From assembly GCF_024611995.1 (NCBI RefSeq), contig NZ_CP102509.1, forward strand, positions 7,006,001 through 7,070,000: DNA of 64,000 nucleotides, read 5' to 3'. This document shows, piece after piece, positions 1 to 8,139 of this stretch. The notes under the pieces are model-generated. The model searched no databases, was not told the DNA's origin, and saw nothing but the letters and a program-made list of their open reading frames with translations. The number at the start of each line of letters is the position of its first letter. Positions within the stretch are counted from its first letter, which is position 1. Both the position numbers and the translations under genes were made by a program. Source of the DNA: Streptomyces sp. NBC_00162. Lineage in GTDB: Bacteria > Actinomycetota > Actinomycetes > Streptomycetales > Streptomycetaceae.

Positions 1-141
1 CTGGCCCTGGGACTCGCCGTGCTGTTCGGGATCACGGTGACGCTGGTGGTGCGCAGCCGCATGAAGAAGGCAGCCGCGGCCGCAACGGCCGAGGCCGCGG
101 TCCCCGCGCAGCCGACGGCCCCGGTGCCGGTCTCCGAATGA
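1..141 (+). CDS. C-terminal end of a membrane protein (partial)
   Basis: An open frame enters from the left edge and ends at the TGA at 139-141, giving the last 46 residues. They start with a hydrophobic segment (LALGLAVLFGITVTLVV), then a basic RSRMKK stretch and an Ala/Pro-rich tail ending PVPVSE. This is a final transmembrane helix followed by a positively charged cytoplasmic tail. Too little is left to name the family. A strong hairpin follows within 10 bases of the stop, consistent with the end of a transcription unit. Confidence 0.6.
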   Translation: MALGLAVLFGITVTLVVRSRMKKAAAAATAEAAVPAQPTAPVPVSE

Positions 142-148
142 CGGTGGA

Positions 149-182
149 GCGGCCGGCACCGTGCTCGACCGGTGCCGGCCGC
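149..182. terminator. Bidirectional hairpin terminator
   Basis: A perfect 13-bp inverted repeat (GCGGCCGGCACCG at 149-161 pairs with 170-182) has an 8-nt loop. It lies between two convergent genes, and its right arm touches the last base of the carbonic anhydrase stop codon. There is no T-tract, as is usual in Streptomyces. Confidence 0.75.
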
Positions 183-733
183 TAGCCGCCCGGCGTCACC
201 GCGGCTCGGTGCTGCTTGGCCAGGTCCACGTACATCGCGGCGTTGACCTTGATGCCCTCGCGCTCCTCCTCGGTCAGCTCGCGCCGCACCTTGGCCGGGA
301 CGCCCGCGACCAGGGAGCCGGGCGGGACCACCATGCCCTGCGGGACCAGCGCCTGGGCGGCGACCAGCGAGCCGGCGCCGATCACCGCGCCGTTCAGGAC
401 CGTCGCGCCCATGCCGATCAGGCAGTCGTCCTCGACGGTGCAGCCGTGCACGACGGCGTTGTGGCCGATGGAGACGCGCTCGCCGATCGACACCGGGAAT
501 CCGGGGTCCACGTGGAGCGTGCAGTTGTCCTGCACGTTGCTGTCCGCACCGAGCGTGATCGGGCCGCAGTCGGCGCGCAGCACCGCCGAGTACCAGACGC
601 TCGCGCCAGCGGCCAGGGTGACCTCGCCGACCACGACGGAGGTGGGTGCGGCGAAGGCGGTCGGGTCGACGGACGGCTGCTTGCCGCCGACGCCCGCGAT
701 GAGTGCCTGGCCCTGCGTCGCCTGCTGCGTCAT
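182..733 (-). CDS. Gamma-class carbonic anhydrase family protein
   Basis: A 183-aa left-handed beta-helix (hexapeptide repeat) protein of the gamma-carbonic anhydrase/YrdA family. Three histidines that fit the family metal site are present: H74 (CTLHVD), H91 and H96 (IGHNAVVHGC). The likely role is a cytosolic, metal-binding trimer that hydrates CO2, though many family members have no proven activity. The frame is open further upstream, but I chose the ATG at 733 because GAGGA lies 7 nt before it; the ATG at 739 is too close to that site. The gene is divergent from another hexapeptide-repeat protein at 865. Confidence 0.85.
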   Translation of the reverse strand: MTQQATQGQALIAGVGGKQPSVDPTAFAAPTSVVVGEVTLAAGASVWYSAVLRADCGPITLGADSNVQDNCTLHVDPGFPVSIGERVSIGHNAVVHGCTVEDDCLIGMGATVLNGAVIGAGSLVAAQALVPQGMVVPPGSLVAGVPAKVRRELTEEEREGIKVNAAMYVDLAKQHRAAVTPGG

Positions 734-829
734 GATCATTTCCTCTGTTTCCGTGAGCCGCGCTACCGGCACGGTAGGGCACGCGCCCGGCCCGCCCCGC
801 GATGGGGTGAAGATCACAGGATGGTGGTC

Positions 830-858
830 CGGACGACCGGCTCCCGGCGGACTACCGT
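830..858 (+). promoter_or_regulatory. Candidate promoter for a leaderless acyltransferase mRNA
   Basis: CGGACG at 830-835 and TACCGT at 853-858 are separated by 17 nt, and the GTG start follows 6 nt later. No Shine-Dalgarno sequence is visible before the GTG, so the transcript may be leaderless. The 131-bp divergent gap also holds a small inverted repeat CTACC/GGTAG. Confidence 0.35.
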
Positions 859-864
859 GGCCGG

Positions 865-1611
865 GTGCCGAAGAACCAGAACACGTTCTCATCTCTGACG
901 GCCCTGCGCCGCCGGCTGGCGAGCCGCGCGGTCCACACCGCCTGGCGCTGGATGCAGCAGGCCGGCGCGGTCACCGCGCAGACCCCGGGGCGGCTGCGGT
1001 TCGGCGCGATCGGGCCGAACACCCGGCTCGCCTTCCCGCAGGGCACGATCTTCGGCGAGCCCTGGATCCGGCTCGGTGACCACTGCATCATCGGCGAGCA
1101 GGTCACCCTCACCGCCGGGATGATGCCGGATCTCGACCTCGGCACAGAGCCGATGCTCGTCCTCGGCCACGGGGTGGTCATCGGCCGGGACAGCCATGTC
1201 ATCGCCGACGCCCGGATCACCATCGGGAACGACACCTTCTGCGGCCCCGGCGTGTACATCACCTCCACGAACCACAGTTACGACGACCCGCACCAGCCCG
1301 TCGGCAAGCAGTGGCCGCGCAGCGCGCCGGTCGAGATCGGCCCGGGCTGCTGGCTGGGTACGGGCGCGGTGATCCTGCCGGGCGCGCGGCTGGGCCGCAA
1401 CGTCGTGGTCGCCGCAGGCGCCGTCGTACGGGGCGAGGTCCCGGACCACGCCGTGGTTGCCGGGGCCCCGGCGCGCGTCGTGCGGCGCTGGGAGCCGGAC
1501 ACCGGCTGGCAGCCCCCGCTGCGCACGCCGGCGCCGGTCCCGATCCCCGACGGCATGACCCCGGAACAGCTCCGCGGCCTGGCGCAGCTGGCGGAGGCCG
1601 AGCAGTCCTAG
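865..1611 (+). CDS. Hexapeptide-repeat acyltransferase (LbH family)
   Basis: A 248-aa protein whose middle (about residues 50-210) is built of [LIV]-G-x4 hexapeptide repeats, as in maltose/galactoside O-acetyltransferases. The putative catalytic histidine is H137 in STNHSYDDP, and the C-terminal VVAGAPARVVRRW is the usual coil exit. The N-terminus is basic and amphipathic (LRRRLASRAVHTAWRWM), which might contact the membrane. It probably transfers an acetyl group from acetyl-CoA to a sugar-like acceptor, but the substrate cannot be read from sequence. The start is GTG, possibly leaderless. It converges on the CoA-binding protein gene 7 nt away. Confidence 0.75.
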   Translation: MPKNQNTFSSLTALRRRLASRAVHTAWRWMQQAGAVTAQTPGRLRFGAIGPNTRLAFPQGTIFGEPWIRLGDHCIIGEQVTLTAGMMPDLDLGTEPMLVLGHGVVIGRDSHVIADARITIGNDTFCGPGVYITSTNHSYDDPHQPVGKQWPRSAPVEIGPGCWLGTGAVILPGARLGRNVVVAAGAVVRGEVPDHAVVAGAPARVVRRWEPDTGWQPPLRTPAPVPIPDGMTPEQLRGLAQLAEAEQS

Positions 1612-1618
1612 GGGGTGT

Positions 1619-2023
1619 CTAGAGCGCCGGGATCTCGATCGCCGGGCAGCGGTCCATGACCATGGACAGCCCGGCCTTGCGGGTGCGCTCGTAGGCGGCC
1701 TCGTTGACCACGCCCAGCTGGAACCAGACGGCGTCCGCTCCGACGGCCACCGCCTGGTCGGCGACCGGCCCCGCCAGCTCGCTGTTCACGAAGACGTCCA
1801 CCACGTCCACCTTGAAGGGGATCGCCTCCAGCGAGGCGTACCCGGGCTCCCCGTGCACCGTCTCCGCCTTGGGGTGTACGGGGATCACGCGCTTGCCGAA
1901 CTGCTGGAGGACCCGGGCCACCCCGTAGGCCGCCCGGTCCCGGTTGTTCGAGAGGCCCACCACGGCCCAGGTGTCGCCCAGTTCGGTGAGGATCTTGCGG
2001 ATGGTTGCCGGATCGCCGTACAC
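1619..2023 (-). CDS. CoA-binding domain protein (YccU type)
   Basis: A 134-aa single-domain Rossmann protein of the CoA_binding_2 family. The N-terminal TWAVVGLSNNRDRAAYGVARVL is the nucleotide-binding beta-alpha-beta. VIPVHPKAETVHGEPGYASLEAIP and the late Asp/Ala motif are typical of stand-alone members. The length matches the family. The cellular role is unknown; the domain is the same as in the N-terminal part of succinyl-CoA synthetase alpha. It is divergent from the yigZ homologue with 97 bp between starts. Confidence 0.85.
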   Translation of the reverse strand: MYGDPATIRKILTELGDTWAVVGLSNNRDRAAYGVARVLQQFGKRVIPVHPKAETVHGEPGYASLEAIPFKVDVVDVFVNSELAGPVADQAVAVGADAVWFQLGVVNEAAYERTRKAGLSMVMDRCPAIEIPAL

Positions 2024-2120
2024 GTGTGCCGCCTCCTGCTGGTCAGACTGTGCTCTTCGCGCTCTGCGCTCTCCGGATCAACCGAAAAGACACATGTCCG
2101 ATTCCCCGTAGGGTGGAGCG

Positions 2121-2747
2121 GTGAAGGCAGACCAGTACGTGACGGTGTCCCGCGAGGGTGTGCACGAGTCCGAGATCAACCGCTCGCGCTTCCTGTGCTC
2201 GCTCGCGCCCGCCGCGACCGAGCAGGAGGCGCAGGACTTCGTCGCGCGCGTCCGCAAGGAGCACCCCACTGCCACGCACAACTGCTTCGCCTACGTGATC
2301 GGCGCCGACGCGGCCGTCCAGAAGGCCAGCGACGACGGCGAGCCCGGCGGCACCGCCGGGGTACCCATGCTGCAGATGCTCATGCGCCGGGACATCCGGT
2401 ACGCGGTCGCCGTCGTCACCCGCTACTACGGCGGGGTGAAACTCGGCGCCGGCGGTCTGATCAGGGCCTACGGCGGAGTCGTCGGCGAGGCCCTCGACGC
2501 ACTCGGCACCGTCACCCGGCGCCGCTACCGGCTGGCCACCGTCACCGTCGACCACCAGCGCGCCGGCAAGACCCAGAACGACCTGCGCTCCACCGGCCGG
2601 ACCGTGGTGGACCTGCGCTACGGGGCCGCGGTCGAGATCGAGGTCGCCCTCCCTGAGGCGGAGTTGCCCGCCTTCGAGGCCTGGCTCGCCGACAGCACGG
2701 CGGGCAGTGCCACCCTCACCCTCGGCGGAGAGACGTACGCGCCCTGA
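2121..2747 (+). CDS. yigZ: YigZ/IMPACT family protein
   Basis: A 208-aa protein of the UPF0029/IMPACT family. The N-terminal domain contains the signature region around KASDDGEPGGTAG, VTRYYGGVKLG and AGGLIRAYGG. The C-terminal part (about 135-208) is the DUF1949-like alpha/beta domain that resembles an EF-G domain. Members are linked to translation and the eukaryotic relative inhibits Gcn2, but the bacterial role is not settled. The start is GTG at 2121. The next genes, sbcD and sbcC, are on the same strand 84 bp away. Confidence 0.88.
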   Translation: MKADQYVTVSREGVHESEINRSRFLCSLAPAATEQEAQDFVARVRKEHPTATHNCFAYVIGADAAVQKASDDGEPGGTAGVPMLQMLMRRDIRYAVAVVTRYYGGVKLGAGGLIRAYGGVVGEALDALGTVTRRRYRLATVTVDHQRAGKTQNDLRSTGRTVVDLRYGAAVEIEVALPEAELPAFEAWLADSTAGSATLTLGGETYAP

Positions 2748-2811
2748 GTGACGGGCCGGACGCGTTAGCGTAGAGGGGTTCACGAGCGGGAGACCAGCAG
2801 GGGGAGACGGT

Positions 2812-2835
2812 ATGTACGGCGAGGCCGGCGAGTGA
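2812..2835 (+). CDS. Possible 7-residue leader peptide ahead of sbcD
   Basis: ATG at 2812 opens a 7-codon frame (MYGEAGE) preceded by GGGGGAG about 5 nt upstream. Its TGA (2833-2835) overlaps the GTG start of sbcD as GTGA, the arrangement used for translational coupling. A GAGG inside the leader is also suitably placed for the sbcD GTG. It may be only a chance frame, but the good ribosome site belongs to the leader rather than to sbcD. Confidence 0.35.
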   Translation: MYGEAGE

Positions 2836-4001
2836 AGTTCCTGCACACCTCCGACTGGCACCTCGGCCGGTCCTTCCACCGCGTGAACCTGCTCGGCGCC
2901 CAGGCCGCCTTCGTCGACCACCTCGTCGAGACCGTCCGGGAGCACGAGGTCGACGCCGTCCTCGTCGCCGGGGACGTCTACGACCGGGCCGTGCCCCCGC
3001 TGCCCGCCGTCGAGCTGTACGACCGGGCCCTGCACCGGCTCGCCGAGCTCGGGGTGCCCACCGTGATGATCTCCGGCAACCACGACTCCGCCCGCCGTCT
3101 CGGGGTCGGGGCCGGACTGATCGACCGCGCCGGGATCCACCTCAGGACCGACCCGGCCGGCTGCGCCGACCCCGTGGTGCTGGCCGACGTACACGGCGAG
3201 GTGGCGCTGTACGGGCTGCCCTACCTGGAACCGGCCCTGGTCAAGGACGAGTTCGGCGCCGAGAAGGTGAGCCACGAGGCCGTGCTCGGTGCGGCCATGG
3301 ACCGGATCCGCGCCGACCTCGCCGCCCGCGCGCCCGGTACCCGCTCCATCGTGCTCGCCCACGCCTTCGTCACCGGCGGGCAGACCAGCGACAGCGAGCG
3401 CGACATCTCCGTCGGCGGGGTCGAGGCCGTGCCCGCCTCCGTCTTCGACGGGGTGGACTACGCCGCCCTCGGCCACCTGCACGGCTGCCAGACGATCAGC
3501 GAACGGGTCCGCTACTCCGGTTCCCCCCTCGCCTACTCCTTCTCCGAGGCCGACCACCGCAAGAGCATGTGGCTCGTCGAACTGGGCGCGGAAGGCGAGA
3601 TCGCCGCCGCCGAGCGGATCGACACCCCCGTACCGAGGGCCCTCGCCCGGCTGCGCGGACCTCTCGAAGCCCTGCTCGAGGACCCGGCGCACGCCCGGCA
3701 CGCGGACTCCTGGGTCGAGGCCACCCTCACCGATCCCGTCCGGCCCGACGACCCCATGGCCCGGCTCGCCGCCCGCTTCCCGCACACCCTCAGCCTCGCC
3801 TTCGACCCCGAGGGCCGCGAGGAGGAGACCGGCGCCTCCTACGCCCAGCGGCTCAAGGGCCGCAGCGACCAGGAGATCGCCGAGGACTTCGTCGCCCACG
3901 TACGCGGCGGCGGCCACCCCGACGAGGCCGAACGGGCCGTCCTCCAGGGCGCCTTCGACGACGTGCGGGCCGACGACAGCCGCCAGGAGACCCACCGATG
4001 A
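2832..4001 (+). CDS. sbcD: Exonuclease subunit SbcD
   Basis: A 389-aa calcineurin-like phosphoesterase, the nuclease half of the SbcCD (Rad50-Mre11 type) complex, which cuts hairpins and processes double-strand ends. The metal-binding motifs are all present: D8/H10 (TSDWHLG), GDVYDR at 47-52, GNHD at 82-85, the HAFVTG block and GHLHG. The C-terminal capping domain follows. The start is GTG at 2832, overlapped by the stop of a tiny upstream frame. The stop overlaps the sbcC start (ATGA at 3998-4001), so the two subunits are co-translated. Confidence 0.95.
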   Translation: MKFLHTSDWHLGRSFHRVNLLGAQAAFVDHLVETVREHEVDAVLVAGDVYDRAVPPLPAVELYDRALHRLAELGVPTVMISGNHDSARRLGVGAGLIDRAGIHLRTDPAGCADPVVLADVHGEVALYGLPYLEPALVKDEFGAEKVSHEAVLGAAMDRIRADLAARAPGTRSIVLAHAFVTGGQTSDSERDISVGGVEAVPASVFDGVDYAALGHLHGCQTISERVRYSGSPLAYSFSEADHRKSMWLVELGAEGEIAAAERIDTPVPRALARLRGPLEALLEDPAHARHADSWVEATLTDPVRPDDPMARLAARFPHTLSLAFDPEGREEETGASYAQRLKGRSDQEIAEDFVAHVRGGGHPDEAERAVLQGAFDDVRADDSRQETHR

Positions 4002-7000
4002 GGCTGCACCGGCTCAAGGTCACGGCCTTCGGACCCTTCGCCGAACCCCAGGACATCGACTTCGACGCGCTCTCCGGAGCCGGGATCTTCCTGCTGCACG
4101 GGCCCACCGGCGCGGGGAAGACCTCCGTCCTGGACGCCGTCTGCTACGCCCTGTACGGATCCGTCCCCGGCCCCCGCCAGGCCCCCGGCACCAGCCTGCG
4201 CAGCGACCACGCGGCCGGCGGGACCCCCACCGAGGTCACCCTCGAACTCACCGCGGGCGGCCGCCGCCTGGAGATCACCCGGCGCCCCGAACAGGACCGC
4301 CCCAAGAAGCGCGGCACCGGCACCACCAAGGACAAGGCGCAGAGTTGGCTGCGCGAGCACACCGGTGAGGGCTGGCAGGCACTCAGCCGCTCCCACCAGG
4401 AGATCGGCGAGGAGATCGAGCAGCTGCTCGGCATGAGCCGGGAGCAGTTCTGCCAGGTGGTGCTCCTGCCGCAGGGCGAGTTCGCGCGGTTCCTGCGCGC
4501 CGACGAGGCAGCCCGCGGCCGGCTCCTCGGGCGGCTCTTCGACACCCGCCGCTTCGCCGCCGTCGAGGCCCTGCTCGGCGAACGCCGCCGGGCCGCCGAG
4601 GCCAGGGTGCGCGCCGGGGACGAGAAGGTGCTGCACACCGCGCAGCGGCTCGCCCAGGCCGCCGGGGACAGCTCGGACCTGCGTGCCTGGCCGCTGCCCC
4701 GGCACCAGCCCGGCGACCCCGGTCTCGCCGCGGCCGTCCGGGCCTGGGCGGCCGTCGCCCGCTGCTCGGCGCGCGAGCGGCTGGCCGTCGCCGAGTACGC
4801 GCTCGCCGCCGTCGAGGGCCGGCACGCCGCCGCCCGGCGGGCCGCCGAGGACGCGCGGGAACTCGACCGGCTCCAGCGGCGGCACGTGGAGACGTCCCGC
4901 CGGGCCGCCGTCCTCGCCGAGGCCGCCCCCGAACGCGAACAGGTGCGCGCACTGCTGGACCGGGCCCGCCGCGGCGCCCTGGTCGCCCCCGCCCTGGAAC
5001 TGCGCGGCGCGGCCTCCGCCGGGCACCTGGCCGCCGCGCACGCGGAGACGGCCGCCCGCGCCGAACTCCCGGCGGCGCTGAAGGAGTCCGGCACCGAGCA
5101 CCTGGCCAGCGTCGAGCAGCGGCTTCGCGAGGAGCTCGGCGCGCTGGGCGCCGCCCACCGGGCCGAGCAGCGCAGCGCCGAGATCGGCCGCGAGCGGGCC
5201 AACCTGGAGCGGGAGGCCCGGGCCGCCGAAGAGCAGCACCGGGAGTCCGCCGAGTGGCTCGAGCGCTGGGAGGCCACCCGGGCCGCCCTGCACGCCAGCG
5301 CGGACGCCGCCCAGCAGGCCGCGACCCTGGCCGAGCAGCTCGCGGGCCGGCTCGAGCCCGCCCGGCTCCAGCTGAACGCGGCCCGGCGGCGCGATGAACT
5401 GGCCGCCGCCGCGGAACGCGCCGCGGGCGAACTGCTCCGCGTACGCGAGGAGTCGGCCGCCGCCCGGGAGCGCTGGCTGGAGCTCAAGGAGGCCCGGCTG
5501 CGCGGGATCGCCGCCGAGCTCGCCGAGGCACTGGTCGCGGGAGAGGCGTGCGCCGTCTGCGGATCGGCCCAGCACCCCGCTCCGGCCCGCCCGGCCCCCG
5601 GTCACGTGGACCGCGCCGCCGAGGACGCCGCCCACGCCGTGTTCGAGCAGGCCGAGCAGGCCAAGGCCGCCGTCGAGCGCCGACTGGCAGCAGACGAGCA
5701 GGCCCGCGCCGAGGCCGCGGCCGCCGCCGGAGAAGCCACCACCGCCGAACTCCTCGCCCTGACCGCGGACCTGAGCTCCCGGCACGCCGCCGCGCACGCC
5801 GCGGCCGCCGGACTGCACGCAGCCCGCGAGCGGCTCGCCCGCGCCGAGCGGGAGCACGCAGCGCGCAGCGCCGACCGGCTCGACGCCGAGCGCCGGGCCG
5901 CCGCCAGGGCCTCCCACCGCGAGCAACTGGACCGGGAACAGGCCTCGCTTGAGGCAGAGCTCGCGCTCGTACGGGCCGACGCGCCGACCGTCGCGGCCCG
6001 CGCCCGGACCCTGGAGGACCGGGTCCGGATGGTCTCGGCGGCCGCGGCCGCGCTGCGCCGGGCCGAGACCACCGCCGCCCGGCTGAAGGAGGCCGACGAC
6101 CAGCTCGCCGACGCCGCCTTCAAGGCCGGCTTCGACACCATCGAGGCCGCCGCCGACGCGGTGCTCCCCGAGTACGAACGCACCGCGCTCCAGCGCCGGA
6201 TGGATGCCTGGCAGGCAGAGGAGGCGATGCTGGCGGACCGCCTCGGCGAGACCGACACCGCCGCGGCGGCAGCACTGCCTCCGGCCGAACCGGAGCAGGC
6301 CGAGGCGTACGCGGCCCAGGCCGCGGCGAAGCTTCGTACGGCCGGGTCGGCCTTCGACGCCGCCCGGGTCCGCTGCGCCGAGCTGGACCGGCTCTCCCGG
6401 CAGGCCGAGCAGGAACTGCGCGCCCTGGGCCCGCTGCGCGAGGCCTACGAACGGGTGGCCCGGCTGGCCGGACTCACCGCCGGCACCTCCGCCGACAACG
6501 AGCGCAAGATGCGGCTGGAGGCGTACGTACTGGCCGCCCGCCTGGAGCAGGTCGCCGCCGCCGCGACGGTACGGCTGCTGCGCATGTCCGGCGGCCGCTA
6601 CACCCTGGTCCACTCCGACGCGCGGGCGAGCGGACGGGGCCGGTCCGGCCTGGGGCTGCACGTGGTCGACTCCTGGACCGGCAGCGAACGCGACACCGCT
6701 ACCCTGTCGGGCGGCGAGACCTTCTTCGCCTCGCTCGCCCTCGCGCTGGGCCTGGCCGACGTGGTCACCGACGAGGCGGGCGGCATGCGCCTGGACACCC
6801 TCTTCATCGACGAGGGCTTCGGCAGCCTCGACGACCAGGCGCTGGACGAGGTGCTGGACGTGCTGGACTCTCTGCGCGAGCGGGACCGCAGCGTCGGCAT
6901 CGTCAGTCACGTGGCCGATCTGCGGACCCGGGTGCAGGCGCAGTTGGAGATCGTCAAGCAGCGCGGGGGCTCGGTGGTGCGCCACCGCACCGCGGCGCTC

Positions 7001-7009
7001 ACGGACTGA
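3998..7009 (+). CDS. sbcC: Exonuclease subunit SbcC (Rad50-like ATPase)
   Basis: A 1003-aa SMC-like ATPase partner of SbcD. Walker A is GPTGAGKTS at residues 35-43. Two long Ala/Glu/Arg-rich coiled coils flank a CAVC zinc hook at 518-521, close to the exact middle. The ABC signature LSGGE is at 903-907 and Walker B LFIDE at 935-939, followed by the FGSLDD D-loop and a switch His (SHV). The length is normal for the family. The ATG overlaps the sbcD stop by 4 nt. Its 3' end overlaps the convergent Lrp gene by 11 bp. Confidence 0.95.
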   Translation: MRLHRLKVTAFGPFAEPQDIDFDALSGAGIFLLHGPTGAGKTSVLDAVCYALYGSVPGPRQAPGTSLRSDHAAGGTPTEVTLELTAGGRRLEITRRPEQDRPKKRGTGTTKDKAQSWLREHTGEGWQALSRSHQEIGEEIEQLLGMSREQFCQVVLLPQGEFARFLRADEAARGRLLGRLFDTRRFAAVEALLGERRRAAEARVRAGDEKVLHTAQRLAQAAGDSSDLRAWPLPRHQPGDPGLAAAVRAWAAVARCSARERLAVAEYALAAVEGRHAAARRAAEDARELDRLQRRHVETSRRAAVLAEAAPEREQVRALLDRARRGALVAPALELRGAASAGHLAAAHAETAARAELPAALKESGTEHLASVEQRLREELGALGAAHRAEQRSAEIGRERANLEREARAAEEQHRESAEWLERWEATRAALHASADAAQQAATLAEQLAGRLEPARLQLNAARRRDELAAAAERAAGELLRVREESAAARERWLELKEARLRGIAAELAEALVAGEACAVCGSAQHPAPARPAPGHVDRAAEDAAHAVFEQAEQAKAAVERRLAADEQARAEAAAAAGEATTAELLALTADLSSRHAAAHAAAAGLHAARERLARAEREHAARSADRLDAERRAAARASHREQLDREQASLEAELALVRADAPTVAARARTLEDRVRMVSAAAAALRRAETTAARLKEADDQLADAAFKAGFDTIEAAADAVLPEYERTALQRRMDAWQAEEAMLADRLGETDTAAAAALPPAEPEQAEAYAAQAAAKLRTAGSAFDAARVRCAELDRLSRQAEQELRALGPLREAYERVARLAGLTAGTSADNERKMRLEAYVLAARLEQVAAAATVRLLRMSGGRYTLVHSDARASGRGRSGLGLHVVDSWTGSERDTATLSGGETFFASLALALGLADVVTDEAGGMRLDTLFIDEGFGSLDDQALDEVLDVLDSLRERDRSVGIVSHVADLRTRVQAQLEIVKQRGGSVVRHRTAALTD

Positions 7010-7445
7010 GCGGCCGGCGGGGCAGCGGCGACGAGTACACGATGCTGGTGGTCACCGGGCCGAGGCCGGAGATCCGGCCGGTGACCTCCTCCAGGTGCGC
7101 CATCGAGCGGGCGGCGACCTTGAGTACGAAGCAGTCGTCACCGGTGACGTGATGGGCCTCCAGGATCTCGGAGGCGGAGTCGAGGAAGTCGTGGAACGGC
7201 TTGTAGTTGCCGTGCGGATAGCGCAGCCGGACCAGGGCCATGATCGACTTTCCGAGCTTCTCCGGGTCCACCACGGCCGTGTAGCCGGTGATGATGCCGA
7301 GTTCCTCGAGGCGGCGGACCCGCTCGGTGACGGCGCTCGCGGACATCGCCACGGAGCGGGCGAGCTCGGTGAAGCTGGCGCGGCCGTCCCGCTGGAGCGC
7401 TTCGAGGATCCGCCAGTCGGTGGCGTCAGGGGAATAGTCGGTCAC
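6999..7445 (-). CDS. Lrp/AsnC family transcriptional regulator
   Basis: A 148-aa feast/famine regulator. An N-terminal winged helix-turn-helix (about residues 8-60, with the AMSASAVTERVRRLEELG recognition helix area) is joined to a RAM/ActR ligand-binding domain (VRLRYPHGNYKPFHDFL, HVTGDDCFVLKVAARSMAHLEEV). Proteins of this type form octamers and sense amino acids. It is divergent from a rhodanese gene with 94 bp between the starts, and the gap holds palindromes (see 7466-7520), so the regulator probably controls the rhodanese and itself. The effector is not known. Confidence 0.9.
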   Translation of the reverse strand: MTDYSPDATDWRILEALQRDGRASFTELARSVAMSASAVTERVRRLEELGIITGYTAVVDPEKLGKSIMALVRLRYPHGNYKPFHDFLDSASEILEAHHVTGDDCFVLKVAARSMAHLEEVTGRISGLGPVTTSIVYSSPLPRRPLSP

Positions 7446-7465
7446 ATTGCAGGTCTAGCAGGGGA

Positions 7466-7532
7466 TTCCCCGGTTGGACAAGGGAAAGGCCGGGGAAAAC
7501 CCCTTCCGGGGTTGATCAACAGATCGTAGATT
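7466..7532 (+). promoter_or_regulatory. Rhodanese promoter with candidate Lrp operators
   Basis: TTCCGG (7504-7509) and TAGATT (7527-7532) are spaced 17 nt apart and could be -35 and -10. The perfect 10-bp palindrome GTTGATCAAC (7511-7520) lies in the spacer. Upstream, TTCCCCGG (7466-7473) is mirrored by CCGGGGAA (7490-7497). These are plausible sites for the divergently encoded Lrp-type regulator. Confidence 0.45.
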
Positions 7533-7539
7533 TTGAGCC

Positions 7540-8052
7540 ATGACGACGACGCAGAACACCTCGACCGCCCCCGCCGCCAACCCCGTACTGAGGGTGGCGC
7601 CGGCCTCTCCAGCCGCGGCCGCCGCCTATTTCGCGGCGAGCCTCGCCTTCCACGCCGACGTGTCGGATGTCGCCGCCGCCGTCAAGACCCACCGCGAGCA
7701 GGGCACCGAGCTCGGCTTCCAGCTGATCGACTCCCGCTCCACGCCGTCCTGGGACCAGGCCCACGTACCCGGCGCGATCCACCTGCCCACCGCGCTCATC
7801 CCCGAGCAGGCCGAGCGGCTCCTCGACAAGAACGTGCCCGTGGTGACCTACTGCTGGGGCCCGGGCTGCAACGGAGGCGCCCGCTCCGCACTGGCCCTGG
7901 CCGAACTCGGCTTCCAGGTCAAGGAGATGCTCGGCGGCATCGAGTACTGGATCCGCGAGGGCTTCGAGGTCGAGACCTGGCAGGGCAGCCGGCAGCGTGC
8001 CGAGGCCGACCCGCTGACCGCCCCCACCGGCTCGGACGACTGCGGCTGCTGA
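7540..8052 (+). CDS. Rhodanese-like domain protein
   Basis: A 170-aa single rhodanese domain. QLIDSRSTPSWDQAHVPGAIHLPTA (about 61-85) is the typical core, and the active-site loop is C105-WGPGC-110, with C105 the expected persulfide cysteine. The C-terminus ends in a DDCGC motif. A role in sulfur transfer or in sulfide/thiol handling is likely. Control by the divergent Lrp-type regulator would fit a cysteine or thiol response; this is inference from position. A strong terminator hairpin starts 20 nt after the stop. Confidence 0.85.
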   Translation: MTTTQNTSTAPAANPVLRVAPASPAAAAAYFAASLAFHADVSDVAAAVKTHREQGTELGFQLIDSRSTPSWDQAHVPGAIHLPTALIPEQAERLLDKNVPVVTYCWGPGCNGGARSALALAELGFQVKEMLGGIEYWIREGFEVETWQGSRQRAEADPLTAPTGSDDCGC

Positions 8053-8071
8053 ACCGGCCGGGCCGCGCGAA

Positions 8072-8100
8072 CGGGCCGCACCCCTCGAGGGTGCGGCCCG
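8072..8100. terminator. Hairpin terminator after the rhodanese gene
   Basis: A 12-bp perfect inverted repeat (CGGGCCGCACCC at 8072-8083, mirrored at 8089-8100) has a 5-nt loop, 20 nt beyond the rhodanese stop and between convergent genes. Confidence 0.75.
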
Positions 8101-8136
8101 TCCGGGTGGCGGTCCGGGTGGCCGTCCGGGTGGCGG
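8101..8136. repeat. 12-bp tandem repeat, three copies
   Basis: The unit TCCGGGTGGCGG occurs three times (8101-8112, 8113-8124 with two changes, 8125-8136) immediately after the terminator and just before the stop of the DUF885 gene. It is non-coding and probably a slippage product. Confidence 0.7.
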
Positions 8137-8139
8137 GGC

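Noticed and set aside
2043..3995. Long minus-strand frames opposite sbcD and sbcC (about 650 and 1048 codons)
   Set aside because: They are mirror frames of a real gene pair in very GC-rich DNA. They lack recognisable domains, and their codon bias is that of the antisense strand.
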